DNA of 41,133 nucleotides from Cylindrotheca closterium (taxonomy: Eukaryota > Bacillariophyta > Bacillariophyceae > Bacillariales > Bacillariaceae), in the NCBI GenBank assembly GCA_933822405.4, contig CAKOGP040002380.1:29042-70174 (forward strand). The letters run 5' to 3'. Both the position numbers and the translations under genes were made by a program. Of the stretch, positions 9,724 to 20,014 are shown one piece after another. Each line of letters begins with the position of its first letter. Position 1 is the first letter of the stretch. Under the pieces are notes generated by a model. That model ran no database searches and was not told where the DNA came from. It was given only the letters and a program-made list of their open reading frames with translations.

Positions 9724-10700
9724 CTTTGTTTGTTTGATTTTGTATGTTTGATTTTGTTTGTTTGAGCGTTTGAGCGTTCGGTGGTGTGCTCGTTGTGCTA
9801 ATGACTTTTTTGTGGGGGAGGCCCGGGCTCTGGCTCGTTTCGACTGTCAAAATGTGGGAGTGTTCTCACTGGGACCACATCAGAAACTGCTCAGACATTC
9901 TCAATTCGCATCCAGGCAGTGATACGAGGGAAATATTGAAAACCTGAGAACTCCAATGAAAGATAAAACTCCGCAGTCATAAGATCATGCATAGACAGCA
10001 TCGATATTCAAAATCAAATGCAGTCATTACGGTAGAGGTAACGCGAAGCATCACATTTAACAACTTGTGACATTCAATGAGATCAGACAACCAGTTTTTC
10101 CCATTCATTCACTACACGTGTTTGAAGAAGTCATTTGAGGTTGAACTTCCTATCAAAAAGTTCGCACGAAATCGTAGGAAAGCATATTTTTCGCATGAAA
10201 CCAGGCTTCTTTTAATTATTTTATAAAAAAGTTCTCAAGAAATCGGGAGAAGGCATCGGTAATATCTCCGTGTCTACCTTCACCCTTCACAAGCCTCCCT
10301 TTCAAGGGAGTTCCCAAAAAACGGGATGCATACAGACGTTTAGCGAAGGATCACAGATCATCACGACCTCCGGTTTAATTCTTGCCACCTCACTAGCTAC
10401 CGGTAGGGGAAGTTCCAACCATTCTCAGTTGGCGAGAAGTTGCCAACCCAAAAGTTGTGTCTGGGAGTTTTAACATCACCAGCCCAAACCCAACTGCGAG
10501 TGGAGGTGCGCTTAATAATGTCATTCATCAACATCGTGACTTGACTCATAGACCAAATCAATTTAGACAATCTAAAACCCGGGCCAATGATTTGTGAAGT
10601 AAAAATATGAAATAGGGTATGCTAAGTAATGCACGGTATTGAATCAATCTAAACAGTGATGATTGCCATCACAGGTAACCAATGGATACCAAATTGAAAC
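9724..10700. other. Intergenic: 5' flank of the gene at 9076-9723 and 3' flank of the gene at 10701-11270
   Basis: Just upstream of ATG 9723 lies a TTTG-repeat tract (about 9726-9766), which would be a CAAA-rich 5' UTR in the minus-strand transcript. No other gene is supported; a short plus-strand ORF at 10270-10473 begins only with GTG. Confidence 0.45.
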
Positions 10701-11270
10701 TCATCGTTGGCGCGAGTTGTTGCGTACCAACAACTTGGAAAGAATTCGCTTCGGCAAGCTCTTTCGTCTTTGCTTTGGTTCAGTCCAAGCGATTTCTGCT
10801 TCTTGAGCGTCTTTTTGGGCCAGCATCAAGGCTTTCTTGGCAGATTCAGCAGTAACTGTTTTGGAGACGTCGGCCAATGAATCGGCGCACACCTTGTCTT
10901 GCTCTGCTTGTGCTTTCATGACAGCTGTTACACACTTGCGAAACTTCTGTTCAAATGCTTGTGCAATTTCACCGGATTCCAATCCTCGGTAGTCCTCCTT
11001 CTTGGCCTTCTTTCCCTTCTCCATACGGGCAATGGTTTTCAGTTGCTCCGTTCTCATTTTTTCTTGTTCTTGAGGAGTCCAGAAGCACTTTTCAAACTCA
11101 ATTGGGCTGTAATCCTTGTGAGATTCAACCACAATTACCTTTTCTTCCATGTTCAAAGCAAATCGAATTCTGCGTTCTGTGGAAGAAAGGCTGGTGGAGG
11201 AAGCGTTGCCGTTGATTTCGTCAATCACAACGTTGTTTTCAGCGAATTCGTGCTTGCATTGAGGAGCCAT
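10701..11270 (-). CDS. Hypothetical cytosolic or nuclear helical protein, RGLE-motif family
   Basis: Intronless ORF of 189 residues from ATG 11270. A central conserved-looking block reads RRIRFALNMEEKVIVVE, then HKDYSPIEFEKCFWTPQEQE, a charged helix, and YRGLESGE. I associate this layout (beta-like segment, SP.E....W.T..E, charged helix, RGLE) with a large uncharacterised diatom family, from memory and without a search. The C-terminal half is charged and helical, possibly coiled coil, and ends in a basic tail (KQRRKSLPKRILSKLL). It is not a member of the EIV/QRRxS family that flanks it on both sides. Its divergent neighbour starts 717 bp away. The function is unknown. Confidence 0.75.
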   Translation of the reverse strand: MAPQCKHEFAENNVVIDEINGNASSTSLSSTERRIRFALNMEEKVIVVESHKDYSPIEFEKCFWTPQEQEKMRTEQLKTIARMEKGKKAKKEDYRGLESGEIAQAFEQKFRKCVTAVMKAQAEQDKVCADSLADVSKTVTAESAKKALMLAQKDAQEAEIAWTEPKQRRKSLPKRILSKLLVRNNSRQR

Positions 11271-11986
11271 CTTTTTGTGTTTTTGCTTGGTTTGAGAAAT
11301 GAGATTGCAAACTGCTTGTGGGTGGGGGAAAAAGTGAGAAGGATGGTGACTTTTGGAAGTTTGTAGATCTAGGAGGCGCTACCAAAGTCCGACGGGCGCT
11401 TCGTAGAAAAGTACCAATGGCAATCGTAAGCAGGTGGTCTGATGCTTACGTCACGTTCGGGAAGTTCTCTCCAAATCGGGGACGTGGTGTTTCCCAACAC
11501 GTGAAAGTTCGAAAGTACCGATACGCCGGAGAGGTCGAAGAAATCGGAATTAATTTGTTCGAAATGAAGTCGAAGAGATCAATTTTCGATCGGAAGAAGA
11601 TCGGTTTCAATTTTTGGGGTTGGGGGCGGACAGCACAGAGATTGAAAGTTCGCTCTTCTGGTCGACTTTGAAATATGTGCTTCGCACTTCATTTAACATG
11701 CAAATGCCAGTTGCTCGTAGATGACTTTTCTCATACTAAGTGTTAAACAATGACTGTCACTGTATTGTTCCTATTCCTATATCTAAAAATCCTTCGGATG
11801 CACTGAATCCAAGACCTTGGAGCTCCTCGGAGACGGATCATCTCTGATGTGTGAAGTTTCGAACGATCTCTCTGTGCCAGGTACCTGGTACCAGTAAAGC
11901 TGTGAGCTCATTTCAACTATCGATCACCGAGCATCGAGCACTTCCCATACGGTACTGCAATAGGTAACAACTTATTAGCAGCCGAC
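11271..11986. other. Divergent promoter region
   Basis: This separates the minus-strand gene at 10701-11270 from the plus-strand gene at 11987-12553. A 117-codon plus-strand ORF (11318-11671) begins at GTG and has no recognisable features, so I do not call it. A GGTACCTGGTACC-type tract lies at 11880-11896, about 90 nt before ATG 11987. Confidence 0.5.
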
Positions 11987-12553
11987 ATGACAAAGAACGC
12001 CACAGTCCCACCAGCTTCACCACTGGCCACGTTTATGAAAGGATTGATTGATTCCAAGAAATTCGATTCAGCAGAAATTGTCACTGACAACCCCAAACGA
12101 TTGAGCGGTTCCGTTGTGCGTCGCCCACATCTCCATGGCAAAGAAGAGTCGCAACGATGGGAATCGTACGACAAGATTGAAAACGAATGCATCAACTGCC
12201 CTCAGCGACGAGCTTCGATTGATGATGATGATGTTTTTTTCTCAGATTTTGAAGGATCCTCCTGTTCCGAAGGTGATGATGATGATGATGATGAAGCGGA
12301 TGATACCTCCAGCACACCCCTTCCGAGTGCCCCTCTATCGCCGCCCTTTGGAAATAATGAAATGGATGACGTGATGCTGCAAAATCACAATGAAAAGCAA
12401 TCGTCATCTTTATCGTATCAAATGGCCTTGCAAATGGTTCAACAAAAGTATGCGGCATCGTCACTATCCTCTCCGACACAATCTCCAATTCAACAATCCA
12501 AGAATAAGTTACGTTCCGGTATTCGTGGTGGTGAATCATCTGTAAGGGGATAG
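11987..12553 (+). CDS. Small disordered protein of the EIV/QRRxS family, full-length copy on the plus strand
   Basis: Intronless ORF of 188 residues from ATG 11987. Motifs in order: LATFMKGLI (13-21), AEIVTDNPKR (29-38), SQRWES (55-60), CPQRRASID (71-79), a long acidic run (D96-D106 region), YQMALQMVQQKYAAS (144-158), and a tail with RSGIRGG. It aligns motif by motif with the 215-residue paralogue at 9076-9723 although the linkers differ. It is the only copy on the plus strand, so the cluster has undergone an inversion or an inverted duplication. The function is unknown; a scaffold or signalling substrate with phosphorylatable RRxS sites is a guess. Confidence 0.75.
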   Translation: MTKNATVPPASPLATFMKGLIDSKKFDSAEIVTDNPKRLSGSVVRRPHLHGKEESQRWESYDKIENECINCPQRRASIDDDDVFFSDFEGSSCSEGDDDDDDEADDTSSTPLPSAPLSPPFGNNEMDDVMLQNHNEKQSSSLSYQMALQMVQQKYAASSLSSPTQSPIQQSKNKLRSGIRGGESSVRG

Positions 12554-13275
12554 GTGAATCGTCCATTCGTCCATACCACTTATATGCCAACACTATGATC
12601 TGAAGAATTTTGCATGGAATTTGTATGGAATCATCTTGATTTTATTTTTCAACTGTACAGTAGCAGTTATAAATATATAATATGATAATAACAAACATAA
12701 ACAGGAAAGCAATTGCTCCAAGAAGACCGCATTTCAAAACTTGAAAGCAACCTGAACAAGTCAAGATCTATATCCTTCGAACTTGGGGGGAAGCCACTGC
12801 TTTTATGAATCATCATATTTCGACGATACGACTAACAAACATTCTTGATGCACCACTACTATTTACACCATAGGACCACTATCCTAAAATGCATTACAAT
12901 GACCATTACAAAGGTAATAGAAATACTTCCTAGCAGGTACAGTTTTGCTGCGTTTCTGGTGTAGCATACTGTATATCCTCCAGAGATGAAACGAGACGCA
13001 TGCATGTAGCACACAGTAATATCGGTGAATTCCTTATTTCATAGGCAATTTTAACTATTCATAATGGCTGGGAAAAGTGTAATTATAGTTATTATATTAT
13101 AGAAGTTATTATACCTGGTACGAAATGTGGGGAAATCTTTTGCCCCCGCGAGGTGTACTTTTTTTATTTTATATGGATGTCTCTATATGAGCAACGAGTT
13201 TTAGCTGTGAGCCCCCAACCTTTTTTTGAGATTGTTGCTTTCTCACTTGCGACCTTCCCCTCAGCAGCATTCAAG
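12554..13275. other. Intergenic upstream of array copy A
   Basis: No gene is supported. It contains AT-rich sequence and the promoter of copy A. The frame of copy A stays open upstream to 13153 with another ATG at 13177; that extension has no counterpart in copies C and D. Confidence 0.45.
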
Positions 13276-14947
13276 ATGATGTATCTAAACACTCCGACAG
13301 AATCACCGAATAGCAGTCCGTTTGAATTTGAAAGAATCAGGAAGGAAGTGGATTCAATCATTGCACAATGCATGAACGATACGACTCATGAAGAAAGACA
13401 AAAGTCGTACTTGGAAGTCCATGGAGTTACAAACGGCTTTGATGAGACCCCAGCGGCAGTCCAAGACGCTCTGGAAGGAATGAAGATGGAAATTCAAAAG
13501 ATCACCAAGAATAGAGATGCTTTAACGCTTGCTGAATCAATGGACGAAGAGTACGTAAACGATCCTTCACTCCATCTCAAATTTCTTCGCGGTGAGAAGT
13601 TCAATGTAAAAAAAGCAGCACAAAAGTTTGTTCGGCATTTCGAATTGAAGTTGGAATTATTCGGTAAATCTAAGCTTGTAAAGGATATCGAACAAGAAGA
13701 CCTGGGTGAAGATGACATGGAGGCTCTGCATCTTGGCTACGTTCAGTGGTTGCCTCTTCGCGACATCAGTGGACGAACTGTCACTGTTTACTTCACGGGC
13801 AAAACAGCATCAAAAGCAACACTGCTGTCAAAAGTACGTGTAGCTTCAGTTCTTCGTGTGTGAAACATATGATATGGATCTTCTCCTCATCAGTTTGTTT
13901 CCTGCTTTTGGATTTTGGCAGCTAAAAGTCTTCTTCTATTTGCGGATGATAGCAATGGAAGATGAGGTATTTCAAAAGAAAGGAATGGTTTTTATATCTC
14001 AGACTGGACTGGAATCTGAAGTTATGGAAGACGTGGATCAACCAGCAGAAGAGTTTGGCGTGAAAGAAACCGCGAGATTATGCGAAGCCCTTCCTGAATG
14101 CACTCAGAGCGTCCATGTTTGCATCCCAAACGTGTCGTCGATCGGTGCAATTGTTGCATTTGGCGTGTATCGGTTCGCGATGGCGGCATACAACAAACTA
14201 GTAGCCATCAGAACTCGAATCCATATAGGTAAGCTTGGCGGAATGCTGCTGCTTAAACTACTTTCATGATCGTCACCTCTCACGATGGTTGCCATTCTAG
14301 GTTCTTCGCAGGAGGAGTGCTTCAGCAAGCTTCAAGCATTTGGAATTCCAGTTGCTGTTATTCCCAAGTCACCGGCTGACAATGATTATCACATCAATCT
14401 AATGCAACGAAGAAAACGGTTGGAGCATAAGCGTCGTCAACGAAAACGACGACAGGGCGATGGCGGAATTAGGTTCAGCAGTCAAAATGATCAGGAGTCA
14501 GAGCAGGTTGAGGATTCAGATGACGAAGGATTTACAGTGTCCTTTGATCCTCTAGATGAAAGGTGTAATTGGATCTGTGCTGGCCCTGCACCGAGCGATG
14601 TCATCCTTGGTCGTGGCCGAAAGGCGAACAACCATCCTGGAAACATTCGATTGCGGACCATGGTGGATGATTTAATTGGCGTGTACAAGAATACTTCCAA
14701 AAGGGAAAAGACAGAAATCGCTCAGAGAGTAGTTGTCAGCATCCAAACCAACGGGAGATTCCTGAAAGAGAACGAAATGATTGGATGGGTGGAAGTACCC
14801 GATAAAGTCGCTCGCATCAAAGTCAGTCACGCCTTCCGAGATAGCTACAGGGTGAAGAGAAAGCAAGGCGGTGATAATGGTCAGAGTATGGTGGGTCAAA
14901 AGCATCAGCTAGAAATGCCCGCAGGGAAGCCCACCAGGGGTTCATAA
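13276..14947 (+). CDS. Array copy A: Sec14/CRAL-TRIO-like protein fused to DUF6824
   Basis: Exons 13276..13833, 13922..14228 and 14301..14947 give 503 residues. Introns are 88 bp (GTACGT...GGCAG, phase 0) and 72 bp (GTAAGC...TCTAG, phase 1). Residues about 96-130 (LHLKFLRGEKFNVKKAAQKF and on) match the CRAL-TRIO N-terminal helix unit; DISGRTVTVYF and the exon 2 FYLRMIAMED segment fit the lipid-binding fold that follows in Sec14-like proteins. Exon 3 completes it (FGIPVAVIPKSPADNDYH), then a strongly basic run (QRRKRLEHKRRQRKRR, about 324-339, a possible nuclear signal), an acidic patch, and DUF6824 from about 388 (DVILGRG...NNHPGN...GRFLKE...W.EV). The chosen ATG pair matches copy D. The proposed role, a lipid-responsive regulator, is inference. 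Confidence 0.85.
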
Positions 14948-15461
14948 TACTGTAGCTAGCATAGTTTTGATCAAGAATTGGGGCTTTAGTCCTAACAATT
15001 ACCCTGCAGATGTCTCCGGTGTAAGACACGCCATATTTTACGGGTATCCTTATCGCCCGACCACATGGTTCTGGCTGGCGGGCCTATTGTACCGTACATA
15101 TTATGTTTCAGAGATGAAATGATAACTCAGCTTCAAAAGTGTCCGTTTGGAGTAAATCGTTGTGGTATTGTAGGTCAAATATTTTACTTCCGTCAGCGCG
15201 AAACCACGCGGCCATGTTAATCCAAAAACCTTGGATTACATACGGTTCTGTTGAACTTTCGCCAGGCAGGACATTCATCAGACATACCAATAAGTGCGTG
15301 TTCATATATAAAACATATTATACCGGCATATGTGGAAAACAATACAGCTCTGGAGAAAATTCCACAAATTCCACGACTTGTCAGTCAGCCTCATCATCAT
15401 CTTGTTGTTGAGGTGGTACAGCTTTCTCATTTTCCCATCCTCTTCCACAACGTTCGAGACG
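14948..15461. other. Intergenic between array copies A and B
   Basis: No gene is seen. It holds the 3' flank of copy A, which is weakly similar to the 3' flank of copy B (both have a TTGATCA.GA block soon after the stop), and the promoter of copy B with the TATA-like element at 15305-15313. Confidence 0.45.
15305..15313 (+). promoter_or_regulatory. TATA-box-like element upstream of copy B
   Basis: TATATAAAA lies 157 nt before ATG 15462. A start of transcription about 30 nt downstream would fall near or after the alternative ATG at 15330, which supports 15462 as the start codon. This is inference from one motif. Confidence 0.3.
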
Positions 15462-17123
15462 ATGGATACTAACAATCCGATAGAATCACCCACTAGTCCT
15501 TTTGAATTTGAGAAAGTTAGCAGAGAAGTCGACTCAATCATCGCACAATGCATGAACGACATGACTCACGAAGACAGAGAGCAATCGTACTTGGAAGTCC
15601 ATGGAATTGTAGACAGATTTAATGAGACTCCAACGGCAGTTCAAGAAGCTCTAGAGGGAATGAAGGCAGCAATTGAAAAGAGTACCAAGAAAGATGCCTT
15701 AAAGCTTGCTGAATCAATGGACGAGGCGTACGTCAACGATTCTTCGCTTCACCTGAAATTTCTTCGTGGTGAAAAGTTCAACATTAAAAAAGCTGCACAA
15801 AAGTTTGTGCAACATTTTGAATTAAAGATGGAACTGTTCGGAGAATCTAATCTTGTAAAGGACATTGAACAAGAAGACCTGGATGAAAATGACACCAAGG
15901 CTCTATATCTTGGCTACGTTCAATGGCTACCCCTTAGGGACATCAGTGGGCGGACGGTCACTGTTTTTTTTCCTGGCAAAGCAACTGCACAACTCGACAG
16001 TTTGTCGAGGGTATGTATCGTTTCAGTGCTGAATGTATGAAAAAAATTTCATGAATATTTTCTTATCATATTTGTCTCCATTGTTGTATCATGCAGCAAA
16101 GGGTATTCTTCTATTTGCGGATGATAGCAATGGAAGATGAGGCATTCCAAAAGAAAGGAATGGTGCTCGTAATTCCTTCGGGAAAGGAATCTGAATTTAT
16201 GGAAAAGGTCGAGCAGCCAGCAATGCAGACCGCTGTGAAAGACATGACAAGATTGAGCGAAGCCCTTCCGGGATACACTCAGAGCATTCATTTTTGCTTC
16301 TCAAACGTGACATCGGTCGGCGCGATTGTAGTCTTTGGCATGGTTCGTTTCATGATGGTCGCATTTAGTAATTTGATTACGATCCGCTCTCGAATTCACA
16401 AAGGCAGGTCACAAGGAATGCTGCTATCTGAACCAGCTTTTATGATTTTCGTCCCTCACAATCATTGCCAATGTAGCTTCTTCGCAGGAGGAGTGTTTGA
16501 GCAAGCTTCAAGCATTTGGAATCCCAGTTGCTGTAATTCCCAAATCCCCGGCCGATAATGATTATCACACCACTGTCCTCCAACGAAGAAAACGGTTGGA
16601 GCATAAGCGTCGTCAACGAAAACAACGACAGGGCGATGATGGTAAAAGGTCCAGCAGTCAAAGTGATCAGGAGTCAGAGCAGGTTGAAGATTCAGATGAC
16701 GAAGGATTTACAGTGTCTTTTGATCCTCTAGATGAAAAGTGTAATTGGATCTGTGCTGGCCCGGGGCCGAGCGATGTCATCCTTGGTCGTGGCCGAAAGG
16801 CGAACAACCATACTGGAAATATTCGATTGCGGACCATGGTGGAGGAACTAAGTGACGTGTATAAAACTAGTTCCAAGAAGCAGAAGACGGAGATCACCCA
16901 GAGAGTAGTTGACAGCATCCATATCAACGGAAGATTCTTGAAGGAGAGCGAAATGATTGGGTGGGTGGAAGTACCCGATGAAGTCGCTCGCATCAAAGTC
17001 AGTCACGCCTTCCGAGATAGCTATAAAGTGAAGAGAAAGCAGGCTGACAAGAGTCAGAATATGGTGGGTCAAAAGCATCGGTTGGAATTGTCTCTAGAGA
17101 AGCCGAACAGGAGGGTTGCATGA
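15462..17123 (+). CDS. Array copy B: Sec14/CRAL-TRIO-like protein fused to DUF6824
   Basis: Exons 15462..16010, 16097..16403 and 16477..17123 give 500 residues. Exons 2 and 3 have exactly the same lengths as in copy A. Intron 1 (86 bp) is GT-AG. Intron 2 (73 bp) can keep the frame only with a GC donor (AAAG followed by GCAGGT) and the TGTAG acceptor. Domains are as in copy A: CRAL-TRIO helix unit (LHLKFLRGEKFNIKKAAQKF), core in exon 2, basic linker (RRKRLEHKRRQRKQRQ), then DVILGRGRKANNHTGN. The frame is open upstream to an ATG at 15330 with a hydrophobic stretch, but 15462 aligns with the starts of A and D. If the GC donor is not used, this copy would be truncated soon after exon 2. Confidence 0.8.
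16404..16476 (+). other. Putative GC-AG intron in copy B
   Basis: At the position where copies A, C and D have a GT donor (phase 1), copy B reads GC. The acceptor (TGTAG at 16472-16476) and reading frame on both sides are preserved. The next GT (16407) would leave phase 2 and break the frame with the same acceptor. Confidence 0.6.
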
Positions 17124-17682
17124 AATTCTGTTGATCAGGAGCGAAGTGGGGCCTAACGGCGCTACAATGATACTGTACCGGTCTAGCGCGACCTTCACAA
17201 GACGTATTACTACCATCGCAGACAGTACCAGTGCCCTATGCGGATATCTGGTAAAAGGAAAATCACTGAAAGAAGGCCCTTGCTGAACTCTGTTTCAGAG
17301 GTTCTCAACGATGAATATCGACCAAAACTTGAGTTATCACATTCGGTCGAATTCAGCTCCAATGAATCATGTTTGCAGACTTTTAGTTTCAAATTTCTGC
17401 ACCCGAGCTCTGGTGGAGTATTTTGTGAAAGAACTGAGATCACAGTACAGAATTTGTCTGCATTCTTCCTGCTTCGCCCTTCAACGCTACGGTTCTTCTG
17501 TCCTGGATCGAAAGCTGAAGATCATTAGCACTATTATCATCATATTAGATGCAACTCTAGTCGCCAGGATGTAATCTTGATCCATGTCAGATACCTAAAG
17601 TACTAGTACCAGGGTACAACTTAGAGTAGTCATGAGCGACAGTCGGAGATATGCATGCACGTCCCTCAGGGATCAACAAAAG

Positions 17683-17790
17683 TCACCCAAGCGCCCATGC
17701 GTTTCGAGATATCGTAGCTGTGGTGAAGAGAAAGCAGGCTGATATGAGTTAGAGTATGGTGGGTCAAAATCATTGGTTGGAAGCCGACGG
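17683..17790 (+). pseudogene. Remnant of a fifth array copy (3' end of exon 3)
   Basis: About 105 nt align with the last part of copy B exon 3 (about 16997-17095). Shared blocks are CGAGATA, GTGAAGAGAAAGCAGGCTGA, GAGTATGGTGGGTCAAAA-type sequence and CAT.GGTTGGAA. An in-frame TAG interrupts it and no upstream domain is left. This is debris of unequal crossing-over or of a deleted copy. Confidence 0.75.
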
Positions 17791-17893
17791 TTGAATCATA
17801 CCATACTGGTACCATTTTTCTAAATGGAGGCTAAACATGTACCTCGAGATTTTGAAGTTATCGCGCAGCAGAATATTCCACATAAATCATTCG

Positions 17894-17993
17894 GTACCGG
17901 TACGGCACCTGGTACCTGGTACTGTACGCGGTACTGGTACCTTCGAAACGATATTAGTACATTATTACCGTACATACTGTACGTACACGTACA
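17894..17993. promoter_or_regulatory. GTAC-dense segment upstream of copy C
   Basis: Twelve GTAC tetramers lie in 100 bp, many inside GGTACC or CGTAC contexts, ending about 80 nt before ATG 18076. The density is far above that in the rest of the window. GTAC is the core of copper-response elements in green algae, but no such factor is known to me in diatoms, so the binding protein, if any, is unknown. A palindromic dinucleotide-like expansion is the main alternative. Confidence 0.4.
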
Positions 17994-18075
17994 CATACTG
18001 TGCCCAAGAAATAACATCGTAGATTGAATATTGTATGATGACATACAGCCAAATTTTACACATACAATTGTGATT

Positions 18076-19616
18076 ATGGACAAAGCAGATGATTCGTTTA
18101 ATGTTGGCAGCATGATGAATGAAGTTGATGCGGTCATAGCTCAGAATCTGAAGGAGCTTTCGCCTGAAGACCGTGAGAAATCGTACTTTGCCATTCATGG
18201 CGTCCCTGGAGAATTGAGAGAGACGCCACTGTTGGTTTCTCAGTCACTCGAAGTGATGGAGCAAGAGATTAATCAAGAACCTAGAAAGGATGCCTATAAT
18301 CTGGCAAAATCAATGAAACCGGAATATGTGCAAGATCCAGTTCTCAGGTTGAAATTCCTGAGAGGTGAGCGCTTCAGTGCTCGGCCTGCAGCTCAGAAAT
18401 TGGTGAGACACTTTGAATTGAAGCTGTATTTGTTTGGCGCTTCCAAATTGGTAAAGGATATTGAACAAGATGATTTGAGCAACGAAGATATGGTAGCTCT
18501 GTATAGTGGTTACGTCCAATGGTCACGAGTGAAGGACAGTTCAAAAAGAACTGTTTCCATCATGTTCCCGTTGATAAGTTCTCAGCAAGTTCCAGTGATG
18601 TCAAGGGTAAGTGCACCGTGTGGCATGCAGCTTCATCTTGTAGCATATGCAAATACTTATCGTGGCCTTTTATTATTATTATTATTATCATTATTTGAAA
18701 CAAGATGAGAGTATCGTTCTACCTTCGAATGATAGCAATGGAAGACATGGATTTTCAGCAGCATGGCACCGTCGCAATAGTTTCAGCAGCCGAAGTTGGT
18801 GACAGCTTTGATCTTGACTTTAATGGATGGCGAGATGGTGCTCGACGAGTAGCGCAACTTACGGAGGCATTACCAGGCTCTTCGAATGGAGTTCACATCT
18901 GTTTTCCACGAAATGGATCGTTTCGCAGTTACTTGTTTTCATCACTTCTCAATATTGCCGTTTCAGTGTTGAGTCCTCTATTAAAGGTTCGAGTACGGAT
19001 ACATAGAGGTGAGATAACCGGTTGATGTACAAATGCCTTTTGTTTGGATCACATTCTCAGACAGCACTATGCCTTTACTTTTACATATCATGCATCAGGG
19101 GAGACAATGGAAGAGTGTATTGCAACTCTGAGGTCATTTGGAATAAAAACAGATGATATTCCAAAGTCACCGCAAGACAATGAGTATCAGACAAATCTCC
19201 TACTGATTCGAAGAAAGTTGGAGCAAAGTCGGCGTCGTGAAAATGGCAGTGTGGACATTTCTTCGCCAGCGAACCTCGATCTTTCTGAAGACTTGAGGGA
19301 ATGGGGTTCCGGTCCCAGCAGTTACGATGTCATTCTGGGACGAGGGCAACGAAGCACTTTCCACCCGGGCAATGTGAGACTTCGGAAACTAGTTGATGAA
19401 ACCAAGAGCATCTATGACAATAGCACAAAGAGTCAAAAGACTGATATTGCGGTCCGCCTAGTCCTCACCATTAAAGAGCAAGGCCGATTCATCCAAGAGT
19501 CCGAGTTTGGTTGGGAGGAAGTGACAGACAAAGATGCTCGCAAAAAAGTGAGTCATCTATTTCGAGACACTTCCAAGACGAAGTGGAAGAAACCTCCCAC
19601 GGGAAGTCTGGTGTAG
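18076..19616 (+). CDS. Array copy C: divergent Sec14/CRAL-TRIO-like protein fused to DUF6824
   Basis: Exons 18076..18606, 18705..19008 and 19099..19616 give 450 residues. Introns are 98 bp (GTAAGT...ACAAG, phase 0) and 90 bp (GTGAGA...ATCAG, phase 1), in the same positions as in A, B and D. This is the most diverged copy: the CRAL-TRIO unit reads LRLKFLRGERFSARPAAQKL, the linker after exon 3 start is shorter and less basic (IRRKLEQSRRREN), and DUF6824 reads YDVILGRGQRSTFHPGN with QGRFIQES and WEEV retained. The start is ATG 18076 (an upstream TTG in frame was rejected). The reading frame continues after the TAG stop with 43 more sense codons that resemble the post-stop sequence of copy D. Confidence 0.83.
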
Positions 19617-19748
19617 AAGATGACTCCAATAGAAGTAGTATCTGGTGTTGGGAAGAGAGAAGAGGCATCGGAATCAGTATCCGATCTGCAGCAGCCACAA
19701 TCAAATGCTTCAATGGGACCAGATGTACAAACATGCCCCTCTGTATAA
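19617..19748 (+). other. In-frame coding-like sequence after the stop of copy C
   Basis: After TAG 19614-19616 the same frame reads 43 codons to TAA 19746-19748. It contains ESVSDLQQPQ, matching DSVSKLQQPQ found after the stop of copy D in its own frame. This may be an ancestral C-terminus cut off by new stops, a readthrough extension, or coding sequence joined by a missed intron. The following 19749-20014 is intergenic without a recognisable gene. Confidence 0.5.
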
Positions 19749-20014
19749 CTAGATAGATGCACGTAATACTATCATGCATATACTATCCTATAGCATCTCG
19801 CACAAATGCGTTATTAAATCGTGTTCGAAATCTGTCCGATAAAAAGCAGAAACGAACATTCTTGTTCGACAACATCAATCGCACATTCAATATTTTAATG
19901 ATATATGATGACTACGATGACTGCGGCTGCTATCATGCAGAGAGCCCAGAGGTGTTTAAGCCTATCGCAACTCCATGAGATTTTGTGTACCCTTCCTCGC
20001 TTGTTTCCTTCAAG

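Larger units (their letters stand above)
17124..18075. other. Intergenic between copies B and C, with a gene remnant and a GTAC cluster
   Basis: Apart from the exon-3 remnant (17683-17790) and the GTAC-rich promoter segment (17894-17993), no coding region is supported. Short plus-strand ORFs around 17238-17574 have no similarity to the array proteins that I can see. Confidence 0.5.

Noticed and set aside
11318..11671. 117-codon plus-strand ORF in a divergent promoter
   Set aside because: Begins at GTG, no motif, and lies where two promoters are expected.
13153..13275. Upstream in-frame extension of array copy A as a signal peptide
   Set aside because: The extension has no counterpart in copies C and D, and copy D begins at the same ATG pair; the hydrophobic stretch is probably leader DNA.
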